A DNA stretch of 64,000 nt from Myxacorys californica WJT36-NPBG1 (lineage in GTDB: Bacteria; Cyanobacteriota; Cyanobacteriia; Leptolyngbyales; Leptolyngbyaceae), in contig JAHHHO010000011.1 of the NCBI GenBank assembly GCA_019359315.1, positions 47,121-111,120 of the forward strand. The letters are read 5' to 3'. Below are positions 37,039-46,773 of this stretch, one piece after another. A program made the position numbers and the translations under genes. Every line of letters starts with the position of its first letter. Positions within the stretch are counted from its first letter, which is position 1. The notes beneath the pieces are model-generated. The model worked only from the letters and a program-made list of their open reading frames with translations, was not told the DNA's origin and did no database searches.

Positions 37039-38112
37039 CTACTTTAGAAATGCGACGAGTTGGTTGAGTTTCTCCCAGGCTGCGCCAGAGTCTAAAATGT
37101 CGCGAGCTTGAGCGATGCCTTGCTCATAGGACGTAACCGCTTCTCCCACGTGTAGAGCTAGAGCTGCATTGAAAGCAACCACATCTCGCTGGGCAGGCGT
37201 TCCTTTTCCTTGCAGGACGGTTTGCAGAATTTCTGCGTTTGTATTTACGTCGCCGCCTTTTAGATCATCTAACGATGCAGAGACCAATCCAAATTGCTGG
37301 GGATCAAGACTAATGCGGTGAACCTGCTGATTCGATAAAACCGCTAGATCGGTCAAATCGCCCAAGCCCGCTTCATCTAATCGCTCTCTGCCATGAAGCA
37401 CGATCGCCTGTTTCACGCCGAGTTGGTCTAGTGCCCCTGCGATCGCGTCGAGCAAGCTGGCATCAAACACTCCAATCACCTGTCCTGTCGGACGCAGGGG
37501 ATTGACCAACGGACCCAACAAATTGAAAATCGTTCTTACCTTTAATTGCTGTCTCAATGGCGCAACGGTTTTAAGGGCAGGATGCCAGCCCGGAGCGAAG
37601 AGAAACGTAATGCCGACCGCCTCGATCGCGGCTCGAATCTTTTCCGGTGACGCGCTCAAATGAATGCCCAACGCTTCTAAAACATCTGCCGACCCGACCC
37701 GACTTGATGCCGATCGATTGCCATGTTTTGCCACTCGAACCCCTGCCGCCGCCGCGACAAAGGCAACCGCCGTTGAAATATTAAAGGTTGAAGCGCCATC
37801 GCCGCCGGTTCCACAAGTATCAATTAACGGTGTGGAGTGCGGAGCAGAGGAGATGGGGGAAGCAGCTTGAGCATAAACGACTTGTGCCATCCCTGCGAGT
37901 TCCGAGGCTGATATGCCTTTGGCTTGAATCGCCACTAGGAGTGCGCCCGATAGAGCAGGTGGAATCGCGTCGGTTAGCCAGCCCTGCATCAGAAACGCGG
38001 CTTGCTCTAGCGATAAAGATTCACGATCGAGCAGTTGTTGCAATAGTGTAGAAAAACTTAACAAATCTTTTGATTCTGCTAAGTTTTCACACAATGAAGA
38101 AGGTTGAATCAT
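37039..38112 (-). CDS. trpD: Anthranilate phosphoribosyltransferase
   Basis: The 357-residue protein has the N-terminal helical domain and the PRPP-binding [48 protein letters not shown] and [11 protein letters not shown]. These are the full signature set. It transfers the phosphoribosyl group to anthranilate in tryptophan synthesis. It stands alone; trpB is 11 kb away on the same strand. Confidence 0.96.
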   Translation of the reverse strand: MIQPSSLCENLAESKDLLSFSTLLQQLLDRESLSLEQAAFLMQGWLTDAIPPALSGALLVAIQAKGISASELAGMAQVVYAQAASPISSAPHSTPLIDTCGTGGDGASTFNISTAVAFVAAAAGVRVAKHGNRSASSRVGSADVLEALGIHLSASPEKIRAAIEAVGITFLFAPGWHPALKTVAPLRQQLKVRTIFNLLGPLVNPLRPTGQVIGVFDASLLDAIAGALDQLGVKQAIVLHGRERLDEAGLGDLTDLAVLSNQQVHRISLDPQQFGLVSASLDDLKGGDVNTNAEILQTVLQGKGTPAQRDVVAFNAALALHVGEAVTSYEQGIAQARDILDSGAAWEKLNQLVAFLK

Positions 38113-38265
38113 AAGCTATGTTGCTGGCGGCACATGAAAAGTTGCTTGAGTAAATAATTTACATTACTCTGAAGGCGTAATTACGCTGTTGGAGTAATGC
38201 TTTACGTTTACCAATCGGGACTTCAACGCTCTCTGGCCACCATATGCTCATATATAGTACAGATA

Positions 38266-38346
38266 TGAGACCCTTTAACTAAGTAAAGTAAGAACTTAAG
38301 TACAAATGTGAGGCCCTTTACTAAGTAAAGTAAGAACCTAAGTACA
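38266..38346. repeat. Imperfect tandem repeat, ~43-bp period, with internal palindromes
   Basis: Two units beginning at 38266 and 38309 (TGAGACCCTTTAACTAAGTA / TGAGGCCCTTTACTAAGTAA). Unit 2 holds the palindrome CTTTAC-TAA-GTAAAG. They end in CCTAAGTACAG. It lies in the 303-bp spacer 38113-38415 upstream of the EAL gene, otherwise without a gene, and could be an operator or a small mobile remnant. Confidence 0.7.
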
Positions 38347-38415
38347 GTAAGGTGTGCTAGCGAACAGCACAACACACGGTTTAAGCAGTATGTATGTTGT
38401 TTATCTAATACATCT

Positions 38416-39555
38416 TTGAGCCAGCAGCTCTTAGTATGTGGCGTGAATTTATGTTATAGGCAAAGGAAACGGTTAGCTGTGCGAAACGTGAGCCTGTTAA
38501 ATGATTCTTTGAAACTAATTGTGCAACCGAGCGATGGGGAAGCCTATCCTGCCCTGTACCAATTGGGCTTTCAGAAAGTTCTGATGGTTCCTCAACTGCT
38601 CTATTGTACGGTTGAAGAAACTACCGTTCCGGAGCTATTTCTAAAAATTAGTCAGTATTTGCCAGATGATGGGCAATGCCATTCTCGATTTATCTTGACA
38701 CGATCGCCACTCGATTCCAAAGCATTTCTGATTGAGTTTCTCAATGCTCAATCGTTGCGAGACTTAACCCTGTTAATCAAACATGCTTGGTTTATACAAG
38801 TCTTAACCCAGCAGGGCTTATTTTTTAATTTCCAGCCTATTGTCGATCTTGCATCAGAACGAATCGTAGCGCATGAATGTTTGGCACGGGCGCAGGGAGC
38901 GCGAGGCGAAGAATTTACGGGTCAGCAATTGATTGAAGCGGCATTGCAGATGAATATGACCCAAGAGTTTGACAACGTGGCTCGAACGGCTTGCTTGGAT
39001 GCGTTAGGCAAAGTATGTCAGCAGCTTAGTGGATCTGAGCCTAGCCCCACCTTTTTCATTAACGTTTTACCTAACGCGATCGCGCAAGATCCCAATTCTC
39101 TTAGAGAAAACTGTCAGCAAGTCCTCGATCTAGGATTGCGCCCCGAGCAAATTGTGTTTGAACTGACCGAAGTAGAAGCCCTTGGAGATCATCCCGATCT
39201 GCCACAACTGATTCAGCAAGTTCGAGACATGGGTTTTGGACTGGCGTTAGATGATTTAGCAAGTAACGTTGCGATCGATCACTACTGCACTCAGTTTCGC
39301 CCGGATGTAATCAAGCTCGACCGGCGGTTGGTGCATCAGTGCAGCCGCTACGAGCTTAAACAGGTGATGGTTCGGAGTTTGCTACATTTTGCTCATGAAT
39401 TAGAAATTTTGGTGTTGGCAGAAGGTTTGGAATTGCCCGAAGATATTCAGTTTTGCCGAGAGATCGGAGTAGATTTAGGTCAAGGGTTTGGGCTGGGAAT
39501 GCCTAAGCTCGCGCCGTGGGAAAAGCCAGCCTTGATAGAACGAATTGCCTGTTGA
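38416..39555 (+). CDS. EAL-domain protein, divergent
   Basis: The 379-residue protein has an uncharacterised N-terminal ~125 residues and an EAL-like domain at ~130-375. Key motifs are partly changed: HECLAR in place of EAL, FINVLP, FELTEVEAL, ALDDLASN in place of DDFGTG, VIKLDRRLV, and VLAEGLELPED. The Glu, Asn, Asp-Asp, Lys and Glu positions survive, so c-di-GMP binding or weak hydrolysis is possible. The start is uncertain: TTG at 38416, or GTG at 38443; no in-frame ATG exists. It is alone, downstream of the 43-bp repeats. Confidence 0.82.
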   Translation: MSQQLLVCGVNLCYRQRKRLAVRNVSLLNDSLKLIVQPSDGEAYPALYQLGFQKVLMVPQLLYCTVEETTVPELFLKISQYLPDDGQCHSRFILTRSPLDSKAFLIEFLNAQSLRDLTLLIKHAWFIQVLTQQGLFFNFQPIVDLASERIVAHECLARAQGARGEEFTGQQLIEAALQMNMTQEFDNVARTACLDALGKVCQQLSGSEPSPTFFINVLPNAIAQDPNSLRENCQQVLDLGLRPEQIVFELTEVEALGDHPDLPQLIQQVRDMGFGLALDDLASNVAIDHYCTQFRPDVIKLDRRLVHQCSRYELKQVMVRSLLHFAHELEILVLAEGLELPEDIQFCREIGVDLGQGFGLGMPKLAPWEKPALIERIAC

Positions 39556-39658
39556 GAAAAGTGGCAACAGATTTGGTAGCAGATGAAAAAGAGGAATCAT
39601 CCGCTACATCTATCAAATCTATTGCTAACGATTAAATGTCTTGCCTCGTCGCTTTACA

Positions 39659-41557
39659 TCACAATTTCGCTCGCTCTATTTTCATCGAAAATAGAGACTG
39701 CCAACCCGCTTTTCGCACATCAGTCGGTTCGGGCGATTTGTTCCAAAGCGTTTCATAGAAAAAGAACGACATGCCCGAGTAGCCGCGATCGCGCACAGCT
39801 TGCACTTGTCGCTGGAGTTCGTCAATGGATCGCGGGTTTCCGGATAAGCCGCTCAGAATCCCAATCGCCGTGGGAATGAGATCGCGGGCTTGTTTCAGTT
39901 CTGGATGCGTTGCAGGCTCGATGCGATCGACAAATTTTTGCCCTTGAAAATAAATTTGTGGAATTAGCTCTTCGATCAGTCCATCCTGCTGCCATTTATG
40001 CCAATCCACCATTGCACGTTCATAGGCGTAGGGCAGATCTAAGGGAGACAACCCAATGATTACGTTACTTTTACGGGCTTTAACGGCTTGAAAAACTTGC
40101 TTCAAGACTTGTTCGATCTTATTTGATCGCCAACGTAACCATTCTGCCCACTGGGGATCTTTTGCCAAAAATTCTGGGCACGAATCTTTCATGCCCGCTC
40201 GATCGCAGCGAGCCGTATCGTATCTTGGCGGCGACTTTCCGTTGTGTTCCTGCTGATAAAGCTTCACCGTGTAAGCGTCGTAGCCAAACTCCACAGGCAA
40301 GCCAAAATGATCATCGAATTGGATGCCATCTACGTCATAGTTGGTCACAACTTCCGTAACTAAATCCACCATAAACTTTTGGACTTCCGGCTTCAATGGG
40401 TTAAACCAGATCGGAATTTGGCGACCGTCCAATCCTCGGGGATCACCGTCTACTGAGCCATCCTGCTTCGTTGTCCACCAATCTTTGTGCTTTTGAGCGA
40501 GTTCAGAATCTTTGGGAGCAAAAAAGCCAAATTCAAACCACGGGATCACCGCTAGTCCCTTTTGATGTCCTTCAGTGATAATTTGCTTCAGCATGTCTCG
40601 CGATCGTAGTCCTGCCGCGATCGCTCTTGGGTCAACGTCAAACCCCAGATCTCGCTTCATAATTTGGCTGGGATAAAGCGTGTAGCCCCAATTCCAGACG
40701 ACAGGGTAGAGCGTATTGAAGTTTAAGCGAGACAGTTCAGTGACAGCATTGCTAAGCTTAGTCGCATCGAATAAGACATCGCTGTCAATATTAGTGAGCC
40801 AAACGCCACGAATCTCACGTTTTGCAACCGTGGAGGGAAGATATTTTGAAGAGACTAATCCGGCGGTTTCTGGTAGGGCACGACATACCAGCGCAGCAAC
40901 TTCTCCGCGACTAGCGGGTTTGGTCGGTTCTAATCGTTGAGCGTTGGGATAATTGACGACTAATCCTTTTTGCGTGGCCGATGCGATCGCTCCCGCTGCA
41001 TAGTTTGGGATCGCCCCCGCATCGCTATACGTTTTGAATAGATCCACAGACTGCGACGGTGCCGCCTTTAAGCCACTAGCTAAAGCGGTCAGAGCTTGCG
41101 CCCGAATGATTTTGAGATCTGGTTGAAACGTTTGATCCCCAAATCCAGAGAAGAAGTTGGCGCGGTAAGCCTTTTGAATGGCCTCGGCTGCCCAATGGTT
41201 TGAAGGGACATCTTTAAAGGCGATCGCTGGACGGGAAGGGGAACTGATGATTGTCGGAAATGCCTTGACGGCAATCGCGGCGAACTGCGATCGGGTCACT
41301 GTTTCATCTGGGCGAAACCGTCCATCTGGAAATCCACCAATGATTTCTCTTTGGGCCAAGGCTTCGATACAAGGTTGCGCCCAGTGAGTTTGAATGTCCG
41401 TAAACCGAACTTGGGCCGTGGTCGATTTGACAGAAAAAACGCCAATTACGGTGACTACAAAAATGAAACCCAAGCCCGTCTGTTTTAAAGAATTTGGCCT
41501 GACTACCTGCCGCGCCAGCGCTTCAAACACTCGAAAAAATTGTCGAAAAAGCTGCAT
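39659..41557 (-). CDS. SLH-domain protein with glycoside hydrolase-like GHL10 domain
   Basis: From ATG 41557 the protein has ~632 residues, with GGTGG upstream. It has a signal/anchor segment near residue 25-50, then three SLH repeats (FTDIQTHWAQPCIEAL; FKDVPSNHWAAEAIQ; a third with less conservation), then a GHL10-type TIM barrel: REIRGVWLTNID, LNFNTLYPVVWNWGYTLYP, DVDGIQFDDHFG and QIYFQGQKFV. SLH segments bind pyruvylated wall polymers or the peptidoglycan; the hydrolase likely acts on a wall or sheath glycan. A further 29 codons upstream are open. Confidence 0.92.
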   Translation of the reverse strand: MQLFRQFFRVFEALARQVVRPNSLKQTGLGFIFVVTVIGVFSVKSTTAQVRFTDIQTHWAQPCIEALAQREIIGGFPDGRFRPDETVTRSQFAAIAVKAFPTIISSPSRPAIAFKDVPSNHWAAEAIQKAYRANFFSGFGDQTFQPDLKIIRAQALTALASGLKAAPSQSVDLFKTYSDAGAIPNYAAGAIASATQKGLVVNYPNAQRLEPTKPASRGEVAALVCRALPETAGLVSSKYLPSTVAKREIRGVWLTNIDSDVLFDATKLSNAVTELSRLNFNTLYPVVWNWGYTLYPSQIMKRDLGFDVDPRAIAAGLRSRDMLKQIITEGHQKGLAVIPWFEFGFFAPKDSELAQKHKDWWTTKQDGSVDGDPRGLDGRQIPIWFNPLKPEVQKFMVDLVTEVVTNYDVDGIQFDDHFGLPVEFGYDAYTVKLYQQEHNGKSPPRYDTARCDRAGMKDSCPEFLAKDPQWAEWLRWRSNKIEQVLKQVFQAVKARKSNVIIGLSPLDLPYAYERAMVDWHKWQQDGLIEELIPQIYFQGQKFVDRIEPATHPELKQARDLIPTAIGILSGLSGNPRSIDELQRQVQAVRDRGYSGMSFFFYETLWNKSPEPTDVRKAGWQSLFSMKIERAKL

Positions 41558-41684
41558 CGTGAACCACCCCAACGGTGAAGTTATCCCTGAAACTACTGAG
41601 TACTCTCGCATCGAAACGAGAATCAGAGATAATTTGTTACACAACTCTTAAATCAACTCGCAGCTAGAAAAATCGTAATAACCA

Positions 41685-42023
41685 TTACTTGCCCCCGCTA
41701 ACTTTGGCCTTGTAGCCCAATCCAACTAAGATTTGCAACAGCTTTTGAGCGTGGTCGCCCTGAATCTCGATCGTGGTCTCCTTCGCGGTGCCACCTGTGC
41801 CGCACTGCGCTTTTAGCGTCTTCGCCAGATTGGTTAGCGTCTCTAGCTTGTGCTGAAACCCTGTGATCACCGTCACCGTTTTCCCGCCTCGCCCTTTGCG
41901 CGACACTTGAATTCTCACCTCCTGCTGAGACGGCGGCAAATCTGGTACAGCCCGTTCTGTGGCTGGCGAGTCTCCAAACTCAGACCAAACTTTGCGTTCT
42001 GACGGTTTTGATTGCTTAGCCAT
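41685..42023 (-). CDS. SUI1/eIF1-like translation factor (YciH family)
   Basis: The 112-residue protein has a SUI1 domain at ~32-108: VRIQVSRKGRGGKTVTVITGF, LAKTLKAQCGTGGTAKETTIEIQGDH and LLQILVGLGYKAKVSGG. The family relates to eukaryotic eIF1 and, in bacteria, to YciH, which affects start selection. It may be relevant that this window has a gene with an apparent ATT start, but no link is shown. It stands alone. Confidence 0.92.
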   Translation of the reverse strand: MAKQSKPSERKVWSEFGDSPATERAVPDLPPSQQEVRIQVSRKGRGGKTVTVITGFQHKLETLTNLAKTLKAQCGTGGTAKETTIEIQGDHAQKLLQILVGLGYKAKVSGGK

Positions 42024-42315
42024 GAATTAAGAATTAGATTAGGAATTGAACGAAACAAACTGCGCTCACAATCTCAAGTGAATCTTAAGGCAGGGTCAGT
42101 CATCGAAGCGAGAGTGATAAGATTTTCATCATAGCGAGTAGCGTCCTTTAACCTCTAGTGTCATTTAGCCAGTTTGAACCGTGTTGTAGAAAGACCGTGT
42201 TATAGAAGTTACTGCGCTCCTCTAGACGTTGCTCTGCACTCCCTCGCAGAGCTTGACGAAACCCATCGCAACTTTAGCTCAATCCCTTTAAGAAACTCTG
42301 GTTTCTGTATTACTC
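42024..42315. other. Spacer without a recognised element
   Basis: Nothing is recognised apart from the divergent upstream regions of the SUI1 gene and the membrane protein. Confidence 0.4.
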
Positions 42316-42723
42316 GTGCAGACACAAAAGCCGAACAAAATCGAATTTAACACCGATTATCCTTGTCCCTGTCGGCGTCGAGGACGCTTGACTCCGATTA
42401 CGTTAACTGAAGCCTTTGGCTGCACTCGCTGTCAGCAAATTTTTGTTGTCGAAGACAACGGCTATGTGATTGAACAGTTGTCTACGACCTATCCTTACAA
42501 GCGATCGTGGCGCTGGACAGGGCAGCAATGGAACGTCGTTCATCCCGGCTTAGGAGATAGCTATTTGCCCTTGGCATTAGGGATATTACTGGTGCTGCTG
42601 AGCATTTGGCTACCCGTAGCCCTCCATTCTCCCTCTGGAGCGCATATAATCTTGTGGGCGATTGTGGCGTTAGTGCTGGCGATTTTGCCTGCGCTTATGG
42701 TTTGGTTAGCTTATCGACGGTAG
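42316..42723 (+). CDS. Small membrane protein with N-terminal zinc-ribbon-like segment
   Basis: The 135-residue protein starts at GTG 42316. It has a CPC..C..C region (YPCPCRRRGRLTPITLTEAFGCTRCQQ at 16-42, shown here by its Cys positions 17, 19, 36 and 39), then two membrane helices at ~85-105 and ~112-133. The family is not recognised. It ends 4 bp before the ProA-like gene, so both are probably one transcript, and its zinc/ membrane layout may be a membrane adaptor. Confidence 0.75.
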   Translation: MQTQKPNKIEFNTDYPCPCRRRGRLTPITLTEAFGCTRCQQIFVVEDNGYVIEQLSTTYPYKRSWRWTGQQWNVVHPGLGDSYLPLALGILLVLLSIWLPVALHSPSGAHIILWAIVALVLAILPALMVWLAYRR

Positions 42724-42727
42724 CCCG

Positions 42728-43993
42728 ATGACTGAAGCATCTTTGGAGGGAGCGATTGACCCATTGGCAGCCTTGCGAGAGGCCTATGCTGTGTCATGGG
42801 ACGTCACAAATATTAGCGGACTCACCCGCAGCCATGCCGTTCAAACCATGGCGCATGCTCTGAAGAGCCAACAGAATGAAATTTTAGAGGCGAATACATT
42901 AGACCTGGAAATTAGCCGCGAAATGGCGGTTCCAGACCTGTTGCTGGACTGGCTAAAGCTGACTCCAGAGCGGTTACAGACGGCGGTTCAAATTCTAGAG
43001 CGCTTGAGTGAGCTACCCGATCCCATCGGTCGGGTGATGACTGGAAATTTTCAGGTTGATCAGTGTCAGACCTATTCGCAGTTAATGCCTCTGGGTGTGA
43101 TTGCTCTCATCTATGAGGCGTTCCCCGAACTCGGTGCGATCGCAGCGGGCTTGTGTATCAAGACTGGCAACTGTCTCATTCTCAAGGGCGGTAGTGAAGC
43201 GAGTCATTCTAATAGTGTGATTGCTCAAGCCTTGAGGGGTGCGTTGGAAGATTCAGGCATCCCAACCGCAAGTTTGCAACTTCTACCCGCTGAACAAGGC
43301 ACTTCGATTCGAGAATTAGTCACTCAAGATCGCTACTTGAACTTAGTGATTCCCTATGGCAGACCTGGTTTAGTCCAGCAGGTGGTTCGTCAAGCGACTG
43401 CTCCAGTCCTGCGATCAACCATGGGGAATTGCTATCTATATTGGTCGTCATCGGGCAGTTTGGACATGGCGCGATGGATGATTCTAGACAGCCACCAGAG
43501 TGAGCCTGACCCAGTGAATGCGATCGAGAAAGTCTTGATTCATCGGCGGCAAAATCCGTCGTCGGTGACGATGTTATGGAATAGCTTGAGAGAAAAGGGG
43601 TTTCAGCTTCGCGGCGATGCAGAACTTGTCGAGGAGTTTCCAGACCTAATCTTGGCTGAAGAATCAGAGTGGTCGCAAGCGTATCTTGATCGCGTGATTA
43701 GCTTTAAGGCGATGGATGGAATGGGAGAAGCGATCGATTGGATTAATCAGCACAGCAGCGGTCATGCCGATTGTCTTGTCACAGAGTCTTACCAAGAAAG
43801 CCGGCGGTTTGCGCTGGGAGTCTACAGTGCTTCGACCTACATTAATGCGTCGCCCCGGTTCTATCGCAACCCGAAGCGAGGGGATGCCATTTTTCTCGGC
43901 ATGTCAAATCAGAAAGGTCATCGCAGAGGATTGATCGGGTTAGAGTCCTTCACAACAATGAAGCATATTATTCAAGGCATGGGACAGGGGTAG
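42728..43993 (+). CDS. ProA-like protein (glutamate-5-semialdehyde dehydrogenase family), catalytic Cys replaced
   Basis: The 421-residue protein is full length for ProA. It keeps PLGVIALIYEAFPELGAIAAGLC, LKGGSEASHSN, and the later VPxG-type loop as IPYGRPGLVQQVV, GNCYLYW. But the catalytic-Cys region, VCNAxExLLVH in the family, is PVNAIEKVLIH, so Val263 sits where Cys is expected. The C-terminal GLGAEVGIST loop has also changed to FLGMSNQKGH. It may be an inactive paralogue with another role; cyanobacteria commonly have a second proA. Canonical ProA reduces glutamyl phosphate in proline synthesis. Confidence 0.85.
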   Translation: MTEASLEGAIDPLAALREAYAVSWDVTNISGLTRSHAVQTMAHALKSQQNEILEANTLDLEISREMAVPDLLLDWLKLTPERLQTAVQILERLSELPDPIGRVMTGNFQVDQCQTYSQLMPLGVIALIYEAFPELGAIAAGLCIKTGNCLILKGGSEASHSNSVIAQALRGALEDSGIPTASLQLLPAEQGTSIRELVTQDRYLNLVIPYGRPGLVQQVVRQATAPVLRSTMGNCYLYWSSSGSLDMARWMILDSHQSEPDPVNAIEKVLIHRRQNPSSVTMLWNSLREKGFQLRGDAELVEEFPDLILAEESEWSQAYLDRVISFKAMDGMGEAIDWINQHSSGHADCLVTESYQESRRFALGVYSASTYINASPRFYRNPKRGDAIFLGMSNQKGHRRGLIGLESFTTMKHIIQGMGQG

Positions 43994-44051
43994 ATCAGTA
44001 GGAAGTAGATCAGTAGGAACAAGTTGCGACACTCAATCGCGATCGCAACCG

Positions 44052-44085
44052 AAAAAAATTGGGTTACAGCATCGCCGCAACCCAA
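44052..44085 (-). terminator. Rho-independent terminator after desC
   Basis: On the minus strand TTGGGTT and AACCCAA pair around a 13-nt loop, with TTTTTTT following. A 15-bp direct repeat (TAGATCAGTAGGAA twice, 43991-44019) is just outside. Confidence 0.85.
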
Positions 44086-44116
44086 CTCAATTAAACCGTT
44101 AAGAACAGGTCATCCG

Positions 44117-44947
44117 TTATGATGGCGTTTCCGTGTTCTCAACTAACTTCACCTTGGTTGCCAAGCCTAGCGCCTGCAACAGCCGAATCGTCATCCAGGT
44201 CATATCAAATTCCCACCACTTCATGCCGTGACGAGCAGAGTATTGATAAGCGTGGTGATTGTTGTGCCATCCTTCTCCATAGGTTAACAGCGCCACCCAC
44301 CAGCAATTGGTGGAATTATCGCCTGAGTCATAGGTACGGTAGCCGAATCTGTGCGTTGCACTGTTCACCAACCAGGTGCAGTGGTAAACCAGCACCAAAC
44401 GTGCAAACACGCCCCACACGACGAATGACCAGCCGCCGATTAAGTACAGCACAACTCCAAGCGCTACTTGAATCAGCAAGAAGTAATCATCCAAAAACTT
44501 GTAAACTGGGTCGTCTGCAATGTCCTTTGTGAACTTCGGAATTTCTTGAACAGCAGGGACATCGTGAATCATCCAATCCATGTGGCTCCACCAGAATCCC
44601 TTCTTAGAATCGTGATGATCGACATCTTCATCAGAGTGTAAGTGGTGATGGCGATGTAACCCCACCCACCAGATAGGCCCGCCTTGCACCGCTAACGTTC
44701 CAAAGAACACAAGTAGATACTCTAACCACTTGGGCGTCTGGAAACTGCGGTGAGTCACCATTCTGTGCCAGCCCAGGGTAATTCCCAGTCCGCCTGTCAC
44801 CCAGTACAGAACTGCCGCTAAGCCAACGGCTGACCAACTGAAATTGCTGGGTAGCAGCGCAAACAGCGCGCCTACATGAACCGCCACCATAAAGAGGAAG
44901 GTAGCCCAATCAAAACTAAGCTGAGTTTTTTGAGTTGCAACAGTCAT
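44117..44947 (-). CDS. desC: Acyl-lipid delta-9 desaturase
   Basis: The 276-residue membrane protein has the three His boxes HRMVTH, HRHHH and HNNHH of the Delta9 group, spaced between hydrophobic helices, with the WDFMVAVHVG-type N-terminal helices. In cyanobacteria DesC puts the first double bond into C18 (or C16) acyl chains on lipids, needed for cold adaptation. It is alone, with a terminator. Confidence 0.93.
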   Translation of the reverse strand: MTVATQKTQLSFDWATFLFMVAVHVGALFALLPSNFSWSAVGLAAVLYWVTGGLGITLGWHRMVTHRSFQTPKWLEYLLVFFGTLAVQGGPIWWVGLHRHHHLHSDEDVDHHDSKKGFWWSHMDWMIHDVPAVQEIPKFTKDIADDPVYKFLDDYFLLIQVALGVVLYLIGGWSFVVWGVFARLVLVYHCTWLVNSATHRFGYRTYDSGDNSTNCWWVALLTYGEGWHNNHHAYQYSARHGMKWWEFDMTWMTIRLLQALGLATKVKLVENTETPS

Positions 44948-45175
44948 GAAAAAGTCTCGAACGATAGTGTCCTAGTTGGTGCGACCTCTGCCCAGTAGTT
45001 AAAGACGAGCGGACGGGGAGAGTACTATAATGATTCTCCTTATCCGGTTGCTCCTAAAGTTCAACGCTGTCTCAATTCATTGATCGCGCTGGACAGGATT
45101 CCAAACGGGGCAAAATGGTTCGCAATCTCTACTGTAAACGTTTTTTAACGTTTGTGAATAATTAAAAGAGGCAGG

Positions 45176-46405
45176 ATGGACGGCTCAACGCTAGTACAAC
45201 AGGCAGAACAATCCCTCTCCGAGACGTTCTCAAATATTGATGCTCAAGTCAAGAAAAACCTCCGTCGAGTGCTGAGTGCCTATCACAGCCATCGGGTTGG
45301 AGTACACCATTTTTCAGGGGTTACAGGCTACGGGCACGATGATTTGGGGCGTGAAGTATTGGATCGGGTCTTCGCCGAAATCGCTGGCGCAGAATCCGCG
45401 ATCGTCCGGGTTCAGTTTGTGTCGGGGACTCACGCGATCGCGGCGGCCCTCTATGGGGTTTTGCGCCCTGGCGATGAGCTACTTTCCGTTGCTGGTGCGC
45501 CTTACGACACCCTTGAAGAGGTGATTGGTATCCGGGGTGAGGCTCAAGGCTCCTTAAAGGACTTCGGAATTTCTTATCGACAGTTAGAACTTACGTCAGA
45601 AGGAGCTATCGATTGGCAAGCGTTAAGGTCTGCAATCCAGCCCCACACCGGCATGGTGACGATTCAGCGCTCGTGCGGCTACTCTTGGAGACCCAGCCTA
45701 TCGATTGACGACATTGAAAAGATTGTGTTCTACGTCAAACAGCAAAATCCGAACACTATTTGCTTTGTGGATAATTGCTACGGCGAGTTTGTGAATGAGC
45801 GGGAACCGACTGCCGTCGGAGCCGATTTGATGGCAGGGTCGCTGATCAAAAATCCGGGAGGCACGATCGTAGCGGCAGGAGGATACATTGCAGGCCGCGC
45901 GGATTTGGTCGAACTGGCAGCATGTCGATTAACGGCTCCTGGAGTGGGTAGTTCTGGCGGAGCGACGTTTGATCAAAATCGCTTGTTGTTTCAGGGCTTG
46001 TTTCTCGCGCCGCAGATGGTGGGGGAAGCGAAAAAAGGCAATCATTTGACGGCATATGTGTTTGACCAGTTAGGCTATCCGGTGAATCCCGCTCCCTTGA
46101 CAGCGCGTCGGGATGTGATTCAAGCCATAAAACTAGGATCGCCCGAAAAAGTGATTGCGTTCTGCCGCGCAATTCAACAGCATTCCCCAATCGGGTCTTA
46201 CTTGGACCCGGTTCCATCAGGAATGCCGGGGTATGAAAGCGAATTGGTGATGGCAGGCGGCACATTTATCGATGGCAGCACCTCAGAATTTTCGGCAGAT
46301 GGCCCCTTGCGAGAACCCTACACGGTGTTTTGCCAGGGAGGAACGCATTGGACGCATGTTGCGATCGCGCTCGAAGCTGCCATCAACGCGGTTGGTGCTG
46401 CCTAA
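45176..46405 (+). CDS. Methionine gamma-lyase family PLP enzyme ('aluminium resistance' family)
   Basis: The 409-residue protein has a PLP fold-type I layout: RVQFVSGTHAIAAALYGVLRPGDELL, VDNCYGEFVNEREP (Asp for the pyridine N), and the Schiff-base lysine in MAGSLIKNPGGTI. Later GSSGGATFDQNR and FCQGGTHWTHVAIA are typical. The family carries the historical name 'aluminum resistance protein' and is annotated as methionine gamma-lyase-like; the actual substrate in cyanobacteria is not known. It is 4 bp overlapping with the end of the convergent acidic-protein gene. Confidence 0.9.
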   Translation: MDGSTLVQQAEQSLSETFSNIDAQVKKNLRRVLSAYHSHRVGVHHFSGVTGYGHDDLGREVLDRVFAEIAGAESAIVRVQFVSGTHAIAAALYGVLRPGDELLSVAGAPYDTLEEVIGIRGEAQGSLKDFGISYRQLELTSEGAIDWQALRSAIQPHTGMVTIQRSCGYSWRPSLSIDDIEKIVFYVKQQNPNTICFVDNCYGEFVNEREPTAVGADLMAGSLIKNPGGTIVAAGGYIAGRADLVELAACRLTAPGVGSSGGATFDQNRLLFQGLFLAPQMVGEAKKGNHLTAYVFDQLGYPVNPAPLTARRDVIQAIKLGSPEKVIAFCRAIQQHSPIGSYLDPVPSGMPGYESELVMAGGTFIDGSTSEFSADGPLREPYTVFCQGGTHWTHVAIALEAAINAVGAA

Positions 46406-46773
46406 TCGTGATGCACGACCTCCAGTTCTTCATCTTCCCAGTAAGGTTCGGGGGTTAGCTTCGCTAGAGCGCGATCGAGATCGGCTTCAACTTCCGACAT
46501 CTCGTATCGGTCAAACAGAAACGTAAGCGCTGAAAGATCGTCATCCCCGATCGCAGGAAGTGAGTCTGGGTGAGCCACGTGACGTGACACCGAGAAGCGG
46601 TCGCTCTTTATAGGCTGTTCGTCTCGATCAGCATTAAAACGCGAGGAAGGTTCTCTTGTATCAAGATCAAGCTCAACCTCATGAGGATGATGAGAGGTCG
46701 CGTCGGTTTCTAAGGGCACAGATGGAGATCGATTCGCGAGAGATGCATTCTCGCTAGAGGAGGCGTCTAGCAT
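46402..46773 (-). CDS. Small acidic protein of unknown function
   Basis: From ATG 46773 (a GGAG is ~10 nt upstream) the product has 123 residues and is strongly acidic (many Glu/Asp, ending YWEDEELEVVHHD). The first ~80 residues are low complexity, and the end (ALTFLFDRYEMSEVEADLDRAL) looks folded. The open frame continues 25 codons upstream. No family is recognised. Its 3' end overlaps the convergent PLP gene. Confidence 0.55.
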   Translation of the reverse strand: MLDASSSENASLANRSPSVPLETDATSHHPHEVELDLDTREPSSRFNADRDEQPIKSDRFSVSRHVAHPDSLPAIGDDDLSALTFLFDRYEMSEVEADLDRALAKLTPEPYWEDEELEVVHHD

